This document shows, piece by piece, positions 46,569 to 54,833 of a stretch of 64,000 nt of DNA. The translations under genes and the position numbers were made by a program. Numbering within the stretch: the first letter of the stretch is position 1; the number at the start of each line of letters is the position of its first letter. The notes beneath the pieces were generated by a model. It searched no databases and was not told where the DNA came from. It worked only from the letters and a program-made list of their open reading frames with translations. The DNA is from Bacteroidales bacterium UBA3143 (GTDB taxonomy: Bacteria > Bacteroidota > Bacteroidia > Bacteroidales > Dysgonomonadaceae): positions 18,420 to 82,419 of the forward strand of contig DEZB01000020.1 of the NCBI GenBank assembly GCA_002364735.1. Direction: 5' to 3'.

Positions 46569-47088
46569 GCGTTTATATTCATTGTTCCTTATTGCGTTTT
46601 TTCTATACCATACACAATAGTAATTTTATTTTACAAAATATTTTAGGCACATATTTTGCAACATTTTCTCCCTTGTTTATAAATTAATTATGAATGGCTT
46701 GAATAGTAAATAAAGAATTATTTTTACTCTAAAGTAAAAACTTTATACGTCTTTTTAAGCCAGAAGATCTGAATATTGACATCTAAAAATAGCTACTATA
46801 ACCTCACATATTTTCCCCACTATAAAATAAATCTCTTTTTTGCTCTAAGGCCTAAATAATAAAGCTATTGTTTATTTATTAATGTTAATCATTTGCTATT
46901 GATCTTGATTACTTATTTATTCATTTATGGTTTATATAATGATGAAATTGAATAGATTTATTATATTTCTGTTGGAAAAAATAAACGATACTGTTCAATA
47001 AAATGAAGTAATGATTGAACAAAGTAAATTGTTTCACTGTTTTAATCATGTTCTTATTTAAAATGATTATAAATTAAAAACCAAAACA
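46569..47088. other. AT-rich intergenic region before the fasciclin gene
   Basis: About 520 bp with no credible gene, RNA or repeat. It presumably holds the promoter and leader of the fasciclin gene. No exact TAnnTTTG was found close to the ATG; TATATTTC near 46964 is one base off. Confidence 0.5.
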
Positions 47089-48849
47089 ATGAAAAAATTT
47101 AAACTTATTCTCTTAACAGTGATGTTTGCAACAGCATTCACTGTATCAAGTTGTTCAGACGACGATGACAATAATAATCTGCCTGAAAACCAGACTATTG
47201 TTGATGTAGCAAAAGGCAATCCTCAATTCTCAACTTTAGTAACTGCGCTAACACTTACAGGTTTAGACAAAGCATTAGAAAACAAAACTGCATCTTTTAC
47301 AGTTTTTGCTCCTACTAATGCTGCTTTTTCAAGTCTATTAGCAGAATTAAAATTCAGTAGCTTAAACGACATTCCCGTTGAAACGCTTTCCAATATTTTG
47401 CTTTATCATGTATTGGGCGAATCAAAAATGGCAGGATCTATCACAACAGGCTATTTTAGTACTTTAGCAAAAGGTGCGGGCAGCAATACTAATTTGTCTG
47501 TGTATATAGACATGGGTACAACTATGCTTAACAAAAGAGCAAAGATAACAGCTACCGACGTAAAAGCTGATAATGGTGTAATTCATGTTATCGACAAAGT
47601 TATTTTGCCACAATCTATTGTAGATGTTGCAGTAAACAATCCTACATTCAGCATACTTGTTGCGGCATTAACAAAGGCAGACTTGGTAACTACACTAAGT
47701 GGAACTGGACCTTTCACAGTTTTCGCTCCTACCGATGCTGCTTTTAATGCATTATTCACAGCTTTAGGTGTTTCAGGTATAGCAGATCTATCAAAAGAGG
47801 CTTTAACTCCAATACTTTTGTCACATGTTGTAAGCGGTAATGTTACTTCAGGTCAGTTATCTGCTGGAGAGGTTCAAACTCTAAATACTGATAAGAAAAT
47901 TCTTATAGGTACAACTGGTGGTGTGACTATCGATGGAGATATTAAAGTAACACTTGCTGATGTGCAAGGCTCAAATGGAGTTGTGCACGTGATTGATAAA
48001 GTGATAGTACCCGAAGCAAAAACGAATACAATTGTTGATGTAGCACTTGCAACTCCTGATTTTTCATCTTTAGTAGCAGCTCTTCAAAAGACAGATTTAG
48101 TTGAGGCATTGGCTAATGAAGATGCAACGCTGACCGTATTTGCTCCAACTAATCAAGCATTTGCTGATTTACTTACAGAGTTAGGTTTTAGTAGTTTGGA
48201 TGATGTTCCTGTGGCGACACTTACTAACATTTTGCAATATCATGTATTGGGTGAGTCAAAGATGGCTTCTTCAATTCAAACAGGTTATTTCAAAACTTTA
48301 GCAAAAGGTGCAGGCACCAACACAAATTTATCAGTTTATATAGATATGAGTTCCACTATGCTTAATAAAAGAGCTAAAATAACTGCAACTGATGTGGAAG
48401 CTGATAATGGTGTAATTCATATTATTGATAAAGTTATTCTCCCCCAAACAGTTGTTGATATTGCTGTAAATAATACTACATTTAGCATTCTTGTGGCAGC
48501 TTTAGCCAAAGCAGAATTAGTTGAAACGCTGAAAGGCGATGGTCCTTTTACAGTATTTGCTCCTACTGATGCAGCATTTAATGCTTTGTTTACAGCTTTA
48601 GGAGTTTCGGGTATAGCAGATTTATCTAAAGAAGCTTTAACTCCAATACTTTTAGCGCATGTAGTAAGTGGAAATGTTACTTCAGGTCAACTGTCTAATG
48701 GAGATGTACAAACATTAAATAGCACAAAAAAGATTACTGTAAATATAACTAATGGTGTAACTATTGATGGTGATGTTAAAGTAACTCTTGCTGATGTACA
48801 AGGTTCAAACGGAGTGGTTCATGTGATTGATAAAGTAATTTCACTATAA
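47089..48849 (+). CDS. Lipoprotein with four fasciclin (FAS1) domains
   Basis: A 586-residue lipoprotein: signal TVMFATAFTVSSCSDDDD with Cys near residue 22 and an acidic linker. Four FAS1 domains follow at about 36-172, 175-305, 314-450 and 453-586. Each has an H1-like FAPTNAAF or FAPTDAAFNAL, a central Y-H or S-H-V-V segment, and an H2-like NGVIHVIDKV or NGVVHVIDKV ending. Domains 1-2 are duplicated as 3-4 with an offset of 834 bp (278 codons). FAS1 proteins mediate adhesion between cells or to matrix. A terminator follows the stop. Confidence 0.93.
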   Translation: MKKFKLILLTVMFATAFTVSSCSDDDDNNNLPENQTIVDVAKGNPQFSTLVTALTLTGLDKALENKTASFTVFAPTNAAFSSLLAELKFSSLNDIPVETLSNILLYHVLGESKMAGSITTGYFSTLAKGAGSNTNLSVYIDMGTTMLNKRAKITATDVKADNGVIHVIDKVILPQSIVDVAVNNPTFSILVAALTKADLVTTLSGTGPFTVFAPTDAAFNALFTALGVSGIADLSKEALTPILLSHVVSGNVTSGQLSAGEVQTLNTDKKILIGTTGGVTIDGDIKVTLADVQGSNGVVHVIDKVIVPEAKTNTIVDVALATPDFSSLVAALQKTDLVEALANEDATLTVFAPTNQAFADLLTELGFSSLDDVPVATLTNILQYHVLGESKMASSIQTGYFKTLAKGAGTNTNLSVYIDMSSTMLNKRAKITATDVEADNGVIHIIDKVILPQTVVDIAVNNTTFSILVAALAKAELVETLKGDGPFTVFAPTDAAFNALFTALGVSGIADLSKEALTPILLAHVVSGNVTSGQLSNGDVQTLNSTKKITVNITNGVTIDGDVKVTLADVQGSNGVVHVIDKVISL

Positions 48850-48872
48850 ACTATAACTTAGTGCTCTATTTG

Positions 48873-48915
48873 TAATCATCCTCTTTGTGGTAATCCATTT
48901 AAAGAGGATGATTTT
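48873..48915 (+). terminator. Terminator of the fasciclin gene
   Basis: Arms AATCATCCTCTTT and AAAGAGGATGATT (13 bp) are followed by a T9 tract. Confidence 0.88.
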
Positions 48916-48996
48916 TTTTTGTTGACTCTTTTAAATCTACTTTTGAACAAACCATAAATGAGTTTGTTTAACATTAACAATTTGTAAATCTATCAT

Positions 48997-49890
48997 ATGG
49001 CAATATATTCTATAAAAGACATCGAAAAATTAACCAGCATCAAAGCTCATACTATACGAATTTGGGAGAGACGTTACGGGCTGGTTATACCCAAACGTAC
49101 AGATACTAACATAAGGTATTATTCAGATGATGATTTAAAAGATATTCTCAATATTTCGATTCTGAATCAGAATGGTTGGAAAATTTCAAAAATTGCTAAA
49201 CTGAGTGTCGAAGATGTGAGAGCAGAGGTGAGTAATTTGATTGAAAGCCCCAAAGAGTATAGCAATATTATTGATAAAATGATATTGACAATGATAGAGA
49301 TAGACGAAAATGCATTTTTCAAGACCTTTTATGATTCTTGGCAAGAGTATGGTTTTGAAAAAATGATTGAGTCAATTTTCTTCCCTTTTTTAGAGCGATT
49401 GGGAATTCTTTGGCAAACGGGTACTATAAAACCAGCTCAAGAACGTTTTATTTCGAATATGCTACGACAAAAAATTATTGTTGCTATAGACAATGAGATG
49501 GCTGATGATAAACCTGATAAAGATAAAATTATATTCTTTTTGCCTGAAAATGAAATGCATGAATTGAGCCTTCTTTTCTATAGTTTTATAGCCCGCGAAA
49601 AGGGTTATGAGGTGATTTATCTGGGAACATCAATTCCTATTAAAGATTTAATAGAAGTGCAACGTGTTACTAATGCTAAGGCTATGTTTTCAGCACATAT
49701 AAATGCTATAGAAAAAAAGAGTTTGGAGGATATGTTTGTTTACTTTAGAGAAACGTTTCCCAATTTATATTTTTATGTAACAGGTCTGCAAATTAAAGAA
49801 TTAAATCCTACTTTACCTCCTAATTTTTTCGTAGTATCCAATTCTAATGCTTTTAAAGAAGAATTGTTAAAATTATCAGAATATAATTGA
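48997..49890 (+). CDS. MerR-family regulator with B12-binding-like C-terminal domain
   Basis: A 297-residue protein. An N-terminal MerR winged helix (YSIKDIEKLTSIKAHTIRIW then ERRYGL, residues 4-27) is joined to a cobalamin-binding-type helical bundle and Rossmann domain (about 90-297). This is the architecture of CarH/LitR photoreceptor repressors. The bundle motif W-x9-E-H is changed: W139 and E149 are present, but the His is R150. H188 in EMHELSLL could be the lower axial ligand. Whether it binds B12 or senses light is therefore open. It lies alone after a terminator; carotenoid genes are not seen nearby. Confidence 0.88.
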   Translation: MAIYSIKDIEKLTSIKAHTIRIWERRYGLVIPKRTDTNIRYYSDDDLKDILNISILNQNGWKISKIAKLSVEDVRAEVSNLIESPKEYSNIIDKMILTMIEIDENAFFKTFYDSWQEYGFEKMIESIFFPFLERLGILWQTGTIKPAQERFISNMLRQKIIVAIDNEMADDKPDKDKIIFFLPENEMHELSLLFYSFIAREKGYEVIYLGTSIPIKDLIEVQRVTNAKAMFSAHINAIEKKSLEDMFVYFRETFPNLYFYVTGLQIKELNPTLPPNFFVVSNSNAFKEELLKLSEYN

Positions 49891-49943
49891 TGTGAAGGAA
49901 GCCTTTTAGCTTTTACATGAGCAATCCACAAATAATAAAACAA

Positions 49944-50759
49944 TCATCCTAAAGCAACATCAAGAGTCATCATGACTGCAAAGCCTAACATGGCACCTAT
50001 GGTAGAGTAATCGGTTTCGTGGCCAGTTTGCGATTCTGGTATAAGTTCTTCTACTACAACAAATATCATTGCTCCAGCTGCAAAGGATAGTGCATAAGGT
50101 AGTATTGGCGTTATAGATAAAACAAGATAAGCACCCAAAACACCCGAAATTGGTTCTACTATACCCGAAAGTTGACCATAATTAAATGCTTTCCAACGTG
50201 AAAAACCTTCTCTTCGTAAGGGTATAGAGACTGCTGCTCCTTCTGGGAAGTTTTGCAAACCAATACCAAAGGCCAAAACCATTGCTCCCACTAAAATACC
50301 CATGTCAGGACTGTGAGCCAAAGCTCCAAAAGCTACTCCAACGGCTAAACCTTCAGGTATGTTGTGTATGGTAATTGCTAAAACAAGAAGGATACTTCTT
50401 TGCCATGAAGTTTTTATCCCTTCCGCTTCATTTATTCTTAAACTCATGTGTAAGTGAGGTAAGACTTTATCAACAATTAATAGAAATAGTCCACCACTTA
50501 GAAACCCAACAGTGGCTGGAATCCAAGAGGTTACCCCACTTGCCTCTGCCATCTCTATAGCAGGCTCTAATAGCGACCAGAAGCTTGCGGCTATCATAAC
50601 TCCCGCAGCAAAACCAAGCATGGAATTTAAAACTTTTTGATTGATGGTTTTGAAGAAAAAAACCATAGATGATCCCAATGCCGTCACAGCCCATGTGAAA
50701 AGAGTAGCAATTAATGCTAATAGGATAGGATTGTATTCTAATAAAAACTCTAAGTCCAT
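49944..50759 (-). CDS. ZIP-family divalent metal transporter
   Basis: A 271-residue polytopic protein with eight predicted TM helices. TM4 carries the metal site [17 protein letters not shown], and TM5 carries [19 protein letters not shown], the two signature ZIP helices with His/Asn-x-x-Pro-Glu-Gly. A short His-containing loop (LPHLHMS) lies between TM3 and TM4. ZIP proteins of this GufA/ZupT type take up Zn2+, Fe2+ or Mn2+. It is a single gene on the minus strand with a -7 box upstream. Confidence 0.94.
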   Translation of the reverse strand: MDLEFLLEYNPILLALIATLFTWAVTALGSSMVFFFKTINQKVLNSMLGFAAGVMIAASFWSLLEPAIEMAEASGVTSWIPATVGFLSGGLFLLIVDKVLPHLHMSLRINEAEGIKTSWQRSILLVLAITIHNIPEGLAVGVAFGALAHSPDMGILVGAMVLAFGIGLQNFPEGAAVSIPLRREGFSRWKAFNYGQLSGIVEPISGVLGAYLVLSITPILPYALSFAAGAMIFVVVEELIPESQTGHETDYSTIGAMLGFAVMMTLDVALG

Positions 50760-50811
50760 AGTTTACTAAAAAAAGAGAATGTGTATAAAATATCAATTGC
50801 TAATTAATCTG

Positions 50812-50819
50812 CAAAGATA
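50812..50819 (-). promoter_or_regulatory. -7 box of the ZIP transporter gene
   Basis: On the minus strand this reads TATCTTTG, 52 nt upstream of the start codon. Confidence 0.55.
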
Positions 50820-50862
50820 AAAAAATCAGTGTATTGTCAGTATCACTCCCTCAATATGTAAC

Positions 50863-52047
50863 TTATTTGATAGAAGCTGCAACAATATTTGCAACTAATG
50901 AGCGCAAACGAACAATGCTGCCTCCATCGGAAAGATGCACACTGTTTGTGAGAAGTATTACAGATGTGTTATTGTCTGGATCAATAACGATGGATGTTCC
51001 TGTAAATCCTGCGTGTCCATAAGTGTTTGGACCAAAAAGATCGCCATTGTTAGAAGCATACGGAGTGAAAATATCCCATCCTGGTGTTCGTCCAATATTG
51101 TGAGTGGCACGCGGTACGGTTCGCATCGTTTTAACTGCCAATGGGCTTAGTATGCGTTTTCCGTTATACTCACCATTGTTTTGTAAGGCAGCCACCAGAA
51201 TAGCCAAATCATTGGCATCTGAAAAAAGACCTGCATTGCCTGAAACACCTAAATTCATAATACGAGCCAAATGATCATGAACCACTCCTTTTAGCACATT
51301 CCCACCTTTGAGACGCGAAGTTGGAGCGGTGCGTTTTAATGTCTCTCCTGTAGGGAGATAGTCAGTGTGAGACATGCCTAACACATCAAAAATATTTTGT
51401 TTCGCAAAAAACTGCAAACTTTGTTTCGATATTATTTCTATTATGCGCTGTAGGGTGATATAGTTCAAACAACTGTATCTAAAATCTGTTTGAGGTTCAA
51501 ATTCTCGTTTTATGGTAGCTATGTAATCAATCATTTTGTCAGGATTGTTTGCACCTCTACATTTCAGCATTTGAGCTACTGGTCCATATGCAGGTAAACC
51601 TGATGTATGGGTCATTAAGTCTATCACCCGAATATCCTTTGTTCCATCTTTGTCTGTCCATCCTTGAAATGAGGGTATAAAGAGATTCACCTTGTCCAAT
51701 AGTCTTAACTGACCTCGTTCTACAAGAATCATGGCAGAAATTGCCGTGGCAACTGGCTTGGTTAGTGAAGCAAGGTCGAAAACAGTATTCACATCCATTG
51801 GAATGACTGATGGATAGGTTTGTTTGTAGCCATAAGCTTTAAGATATGCCATTCTTCCATCTTTCACAACAGCTAAAACAGCACCCGGAATTTCTTTGCT
51901 GTCAATTGCTTCTTTTATAATATTATCTGCTTGCAGTAGCTTTAGCGCATCCATTCCCACCTGTTCTGGGATAACAAGTTGAAGATGTTGCGCATTTATT
52001 TGTAGGGTGAGGAATATTGTTGTAAAAAAAAGGATTGCTGACTTCAT
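50863..52047 (-). CDS. Secreted beta-lactamase-family serine hydrolase
   Basis: A 394-residue protein from the Met at 52047; an upstream extension would cross the promoter. Signal peptide AILFFTTIFLTLQINAQ is cleaved near residue 20. The class C beta-lactamase/DD-peptidase fold is shown by S-x-x-K in FDLASLTKPVATA, the Tyr motif Y-S-C-L-N in DFRYSCLNYITLQ, and GHAGFTGTS near the C-terminus replacing KTG with HAG. Family members include esterases and D-aminopeptidases, and a true beta-lactamase role is not implied. It is a stand-alone gene with a close promoter box. Confidence 0.9.
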   Translation of the reverse strand: MKSAILFFTTIFLTLQINAQHLQLVIPEQVGMDALKLLQADNIIKEAIDSKEIPGAVLAVVKDGRMAYLKAYGYKQTYPSVIPMDVNTVFDLASLTKPVATAISAMILVERGQLRLLDKVNLFIPSFQGWTDKDGTKDIRVIDLMTHTSGLPAYGPVAQMLKCRGANNPDKMIDYIATIKREFEPQTDFRYSCLNYITLQRIIEIISKQSLQFFAKQNIFDVLGMSHTDYLPTGETLKRTAPTSRLKGGNVLKGVVHDHLARIMNLGVSGNAGLFSDANDLAILVAALQNNGEYNGKRILSPLAVKTMRTVPRATHNIGRTPGWDIFTPYASNNGDLFGPNTYGHAGFTGTSIVIDPDNNTSVILLTNSVHLSDGGSIVRLRSLVANIVAASIK

Positions 52048-52086
52048 GATGTATGTTTTGTTTGTATAACCGTTATAGTAGTTAGA

Positions 52087-52094
52087 CAAAGATA
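52087..52094 (-). promoter_or_regulatory. -7 box of the serine hydrolase gene
   Basis: On the minus strand it reads TATCTTTG, 39 nt upstream of the chosen ATG. Confidence 0.55.
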
Positions 52095-52363
52095 CATTTT
52101 TTCTTATAGTCTCAGATATTTGTTTTACTATTTTTATAACAGGGGCATTTGTTTTCCTTGTTCAAGATCTAGCCATGCAAAATGGTACATAAGATTACTC
52201 AAATGTGAATTATGTATGTGAAAACAGTCTTTAGATGCTTCAATAAAGCAAAATGTATATGAAAAATAGGGCGAGATTGTTAGAAAACAGAATTATCTAT
52301 ACATTTAATAACATAAACCAGTATAAATATTTATTATCAATGTGTCAATCCTGTTCAAATAAC
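52095..52363. other. Non-coding DNA before the locus C array
   Basis: AT-rich sequence with no gene, hairpin or repeat that I can support. Together with the array and following DNA it makes a gene-free stretch of about 0.9 kb. Confidence 0.5.
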
Positions 52364-52720
52364 ATTCTTAAGCGTTAAGAACTATCTATTTAATTATAGG
52401 AGAAATTCTTAAGTGTTAGGAATCGAATATTGTTTTTTTAATAGTATTCTTAAGTGTTAGATGATGGTATATTTTAAACAAGATGTCATTCTTAAGTCTT
52501 AAGATTGGATGTTGTATATTTATAGTCTACTATTAACTGTTAAGAATGCAAATTGATTACATAGAAAGTATTCTTTTTTTAGATATACGATCTTTTCATG
52601 TCTCTAAAGATATAGAATATGACTACCATGCATTTTTTTCGTTAGAAAAAGATATAGATTTATTGATTTTGCGTCATCTTTATTTGCAAAAGAGATAGAA
52701 TATTTAATTTTATGTCAACT
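52364..52720. repeat. 41-bp period degenerate repeat array (locus C)
   Basis: Copies of ATTCTTAAGTGTTAGGAAT or close variants start at 52364, 52405, 52446, 52488, 52529 and 52570 (spacings 41, 41, 42, 41, 41). The first five keep the core best. A second series with the core GATATAGAAT follows at 52609, 52651 and 52692 (spacings 42, 41), out of register with the first. The core TTCTTAAG...TTAAGAA is partly palindromic. No reading frame runs through it. Confidence 0.8.
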
Positions 52721-52944
52721 TGACTAACAAAAAGTATATTATAAAACATTTTGCATCATCATAGCACCAAAGGAATCACACATTTTATTAGTGCATTTTT
52801 TTTTAGTCTTTCCTTTGTCCATAAAGCTTTATATAGGTCTCTTCAATCAATTGAGTATAACAAAAAAAACAATCGTAATTTGAATGGGCGATTGAAATGT
52901 TTCAAAAACTTTTTTTAAAACTATCTTAATACCTTTTTTATGTT

Positions 52945-52952
52945 TATATTTG
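52945..52952 (+). promoter_or_regulatory. -7 box of the DUF6261-like gene
   Basis: TATATTTG fits TAnnTTTG and lies 38 nt before the ATG at 52990. A GTG at 52957 in the same frame would sit at the expected transcription start and is unlikely to be used. Confidence 0.55.
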
Positions 52953-52989
52953 TAAAGTGCAATCAATTAACTGGATTAAAGTCAGCATC

Positions 52990-53736
52990 ATGATAGAATT
53001 AAAGGAAATACCATTGTCGAGGATTTTAAAATTAGATCTTCGGTTCTTGTTAGAAGAAATTATTAGCACTTTAGAAGGTTTTGATTTGGAGGCGATGCGT
53101 TTGCAAAATATATATGAAGTGCTGAAGAAACAAGAGGTCAAAATGCAAATAATTGATGAACCTTATGGCAAACACGACCTCACAGACGATTTGGCACACC
53201 TCCACAAAAAGCGTCTGCGGTATGGCTCTCTTATCTACATGGAGTTAAATGCAAAGGAAAGAGTTGACTGTGAAGAAACCCAACGCTTGGCAAAAATAGC
53301 AAAGAAGTTGGCAAAAGAACACCTCACCTACTTGGGTCAAAAAAGCTTATTTGATGTGAGATTTTCGATTGACCTTTTTTTCGGCTTGTTAGATAATGAG
53401 TCCTATTCTGAAGAACTTGAAGCATTTGTTGGTTTAGGACTACAAACCTATATAAATGAATTGAGAAAAGCAAATGTCGATTACAAAATTCTATCAAACC
53501 AAAGAGAGTGGGAAAAAAAGCACAGGCCTCCAACAGGTGATCTTATACTGGAAAAAGAGACAAAACGTTACTTGCAATTGTTTTTCGATCAACTCAATTC
53601 GTACAAAGAGACTTTCTTAGAGGTAGATTATGATCCGCTCATCAAAGATATTAATGTAACATTAACTGCGTATTCTAAGTTGATAAAAACCCGCATAGCT
53701 ACGAAGCTCTTGCTGATAAGAAAGCAGCAGCTATGA
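52990..53736 (+). CDS. DUF6261-like protein, apparently frameshifted near its C-terminus
   Basis: A 248-residue, mostly helical cytoplasmic protein resembling the Bacteroidota family DUF6261 (tentative). The segment MIELKEIPLSRILKLDLRFL opens it, with VGLGLQTYINELRKANVDY in the middle. No function is known. The last 20 codons after LTAYSKL look unlike the rest. In the frame one base over, an open path begins exactly at 53679 and reads VDKNPHSYEALADKK before entering the next small frame. Adding one base at 53677-53679 would fuse both into a protein of about 330 residues. The 41-bp array of locus C lies just upstream. Confidence 0.65.
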   Translation: MIELKEIPLSRILKLDLRFLLEEIISTLEGFDLEAMRLQNIYEVLKKQEVKMQIIDEPYGKHDLTDDLAHLHKKRLRYGSLIYMELNAKERVDCEETQRLAKIAKKLAKEHLTYLGQKSLFDVRFSIDLFFGLLDNESYSEELEAFVGLGLQTYINELRKANVDYKILSNQREWEKKHRPPTGDLILEKETKRYLQLFFDQLNSYKETFLEVDYDPLIKDINVTLTAYSKLIKTRIATKLLLIRKQQL

Positions 53737-53990
53737 AACTTAGCAAGCAAACAATACCTGAAATAAAACCTGAAGATAAACCAGAAAATAAACCCGAAGT
53801 TAAGCCAGAAAATAAACCCGAAGTTAAGCCAGAAAATAAACCTGATGCTGAATTAGACGCTAAGCCTATTGAAATTGTAGAGAATAATGCTTCTGTTAAA
53901 TCTAACAGCAATAAGAATAGTAAGTTAAAAGGAAAAACAAAGAACGCAACTAATAAAAAGAGGACAAAAGGGAAAAGAGGTTCCGATTAA
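53733..53990 (+). CDS. Lys/Pro/Glu-rich tail, probable C-terminal part of the preceding gene
   Basis: An 85-residue frame whose first ATG overlaps the previous stop by four bases (ATGA). It is low-complexity: tandem KPENKPEV units encoded by a 24-bp direct repeat near 53785-53845, then a basic tail KGKTKNATNKKRTKGKRG. The frame is open back to 53679, ahead of this ATG, which favours a split gene over an independent one. If independent, it would be translationally coupled. The composition suggests a flexible, nucleic-acid-binding or surface-exposed tail; the function is unknown. Confidence 0.5.
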   Translation: MKLSKQTIPEIKPEDKPENKPEVKPENKPEVKPENKPDAELDAKPIEIVENNASVKSNSNKNSKLKGKTKNATNKKRTKGKRGSD

Positions 53991-54167
53991 AAGTTTTGAA
54001 GAGGGTTTTGAAACATTTATATGAATAAGATAAAGTAATAACTAAAATGCGTGATAGAGTACAGACTTCATTTAGAATTTGAAGCCTCGTGAGGTTGTCA
54101 TTATTCAACCATTTCAATGGGTTAAAGAAAATATTTCATAATTAAGGGATTTAATTTGGAACTAAAG

Positions 54168-54175
54168 TATATTTG
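54168..54175 (+). promoter_or_regulatory. -7 box of the membrane protein/XRE pair
   Basis: TATATTTG fits TAnnTTTG, 43 nt before the ATG at 54219. Confidence 0.5.
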
Positions 54176-54218
54176 TCTTTTAGAACAACAAGCTTGACAA
54201 TTCTTAAATTTATTAGCT

Positions 54219-54620
54219 ATGGAAAGAAATCAATTACACTTACGTTTACTACCAACAAATTTCAAAAAGATTGGTTACGGGATTTTGGTATTGAGTGTTT
54301 TATTTGTTTTTCTGTTTAAATTGAATCTATTAAAAGTTGATCAAGAGATTGTATGGGTAATTTCAAAGATAGGCATCTTAATATCTCTCCTAATATTGGC
54401 AATTACAAGAAATAAGATAGAAGATGAGCTGACATTTAGAATTAGGGTTCAAGCTATTGGGCGTTCTTTTATTTTTGGAGTTTTATATGTAATTTTCAAT
54501 TTGCTTTTGAAATTACAATTTTCTGAACATTTTGTTTTAGATGATAGTGCGGTAGGAATCTTACTACTTATGTTTATATTTTACTTCATTACTTTCCATT
54601 CAATTTTATATAACCGATAG
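54219..54620 (+). CDS. Small four-TM membrane protein paired with an XRE regulator
   Basis: A 133-residue protein with four hydrophobic segments: GILVLSVLFVFLFKL (about 20-34), WVISKIGILISLLILAI (about 46-62), SFIFGVLYVIFNLLL (about 82-96) and VGILLLMFIFYFITF (about 111-125). A conserved-looking basic and acidic loop IEDELTFRIRVQAI separates TM2 and TM3. It has no recognised family by eye. It overlaps the XRE gene by one base, so the two are co-translated. Such membrane protein-XRE pairs are widespread, and the membrane protein may control or be controlled by the repressor (inference). Confidence 0.78.
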   Translation: MERNQLHLRLLPTNFKKIGYGILVLSVLFVFLFKLNLLKVDQEIVWVISKIGILISLLILAITRNKIEDELTFRIRVQAIGRSFIFGVLYVIFNLLLKLQFSEHFVLDDSAVGILLLMFIFYFITFHSILYNR

Positions 54621-54820
54621 TGATAAATACAATCAAAATACAAAGAGCTATTAAGGATTTAACTCAGGAAGCATTAGCAGATAAAATTGGTGTTTCGAGG
54701 CAAACAATAAATTCAATTGAAAATAATAGATATATACCATCTACTGTTCTCGCTTTAAAACTATCTAAAGTGTTTGGCATAAGTGTAAATGAAATATTCG
54801 AATTGGATGATGAGGATTGA
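54620..54820 (+). CDS. XRE-family helix-turn-helix regulator (GTG start)
   Basis: A 66-residue Cro/CI-type repressor consisting of little more than the HTH: RAIKDLTQEALADKIGVSRQ then TINSIENNRYIPS. It ends with the acidic EIFELDDED typical of short HTH_3 proteins in such pairs. It starts with GTG, sharing its G with the preceding TAG stop (TAGTG). It probably represses its own two-gene unit. Only 13 nt separate its stop from that of the convergent MATE gene. Confidence 0.88.
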   Translation: MINTIKIQRAIKDLTQEALADKIGVSRQTINSIENNRYIPSTVLALKLSKVFGISVNEIFELDDED

Positions 54821-54833
54821 TGTTAGATTGGAA

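Noticed and set aside
50863..52047. True beta-lactamase (antibiotic resistance)
   Set aside because: The S-x-x-K and Tyr motifs fit, but the third motif is HAG, not KTG, and the family is dominated by esterases and peptidases.
52364..52720. Possible CRISPR array or insertion sequence end
   Set aside because: Only short degenerate cores recur at a fixed period; there is no transposase, target duplication or constant repeat/spacer pattern.
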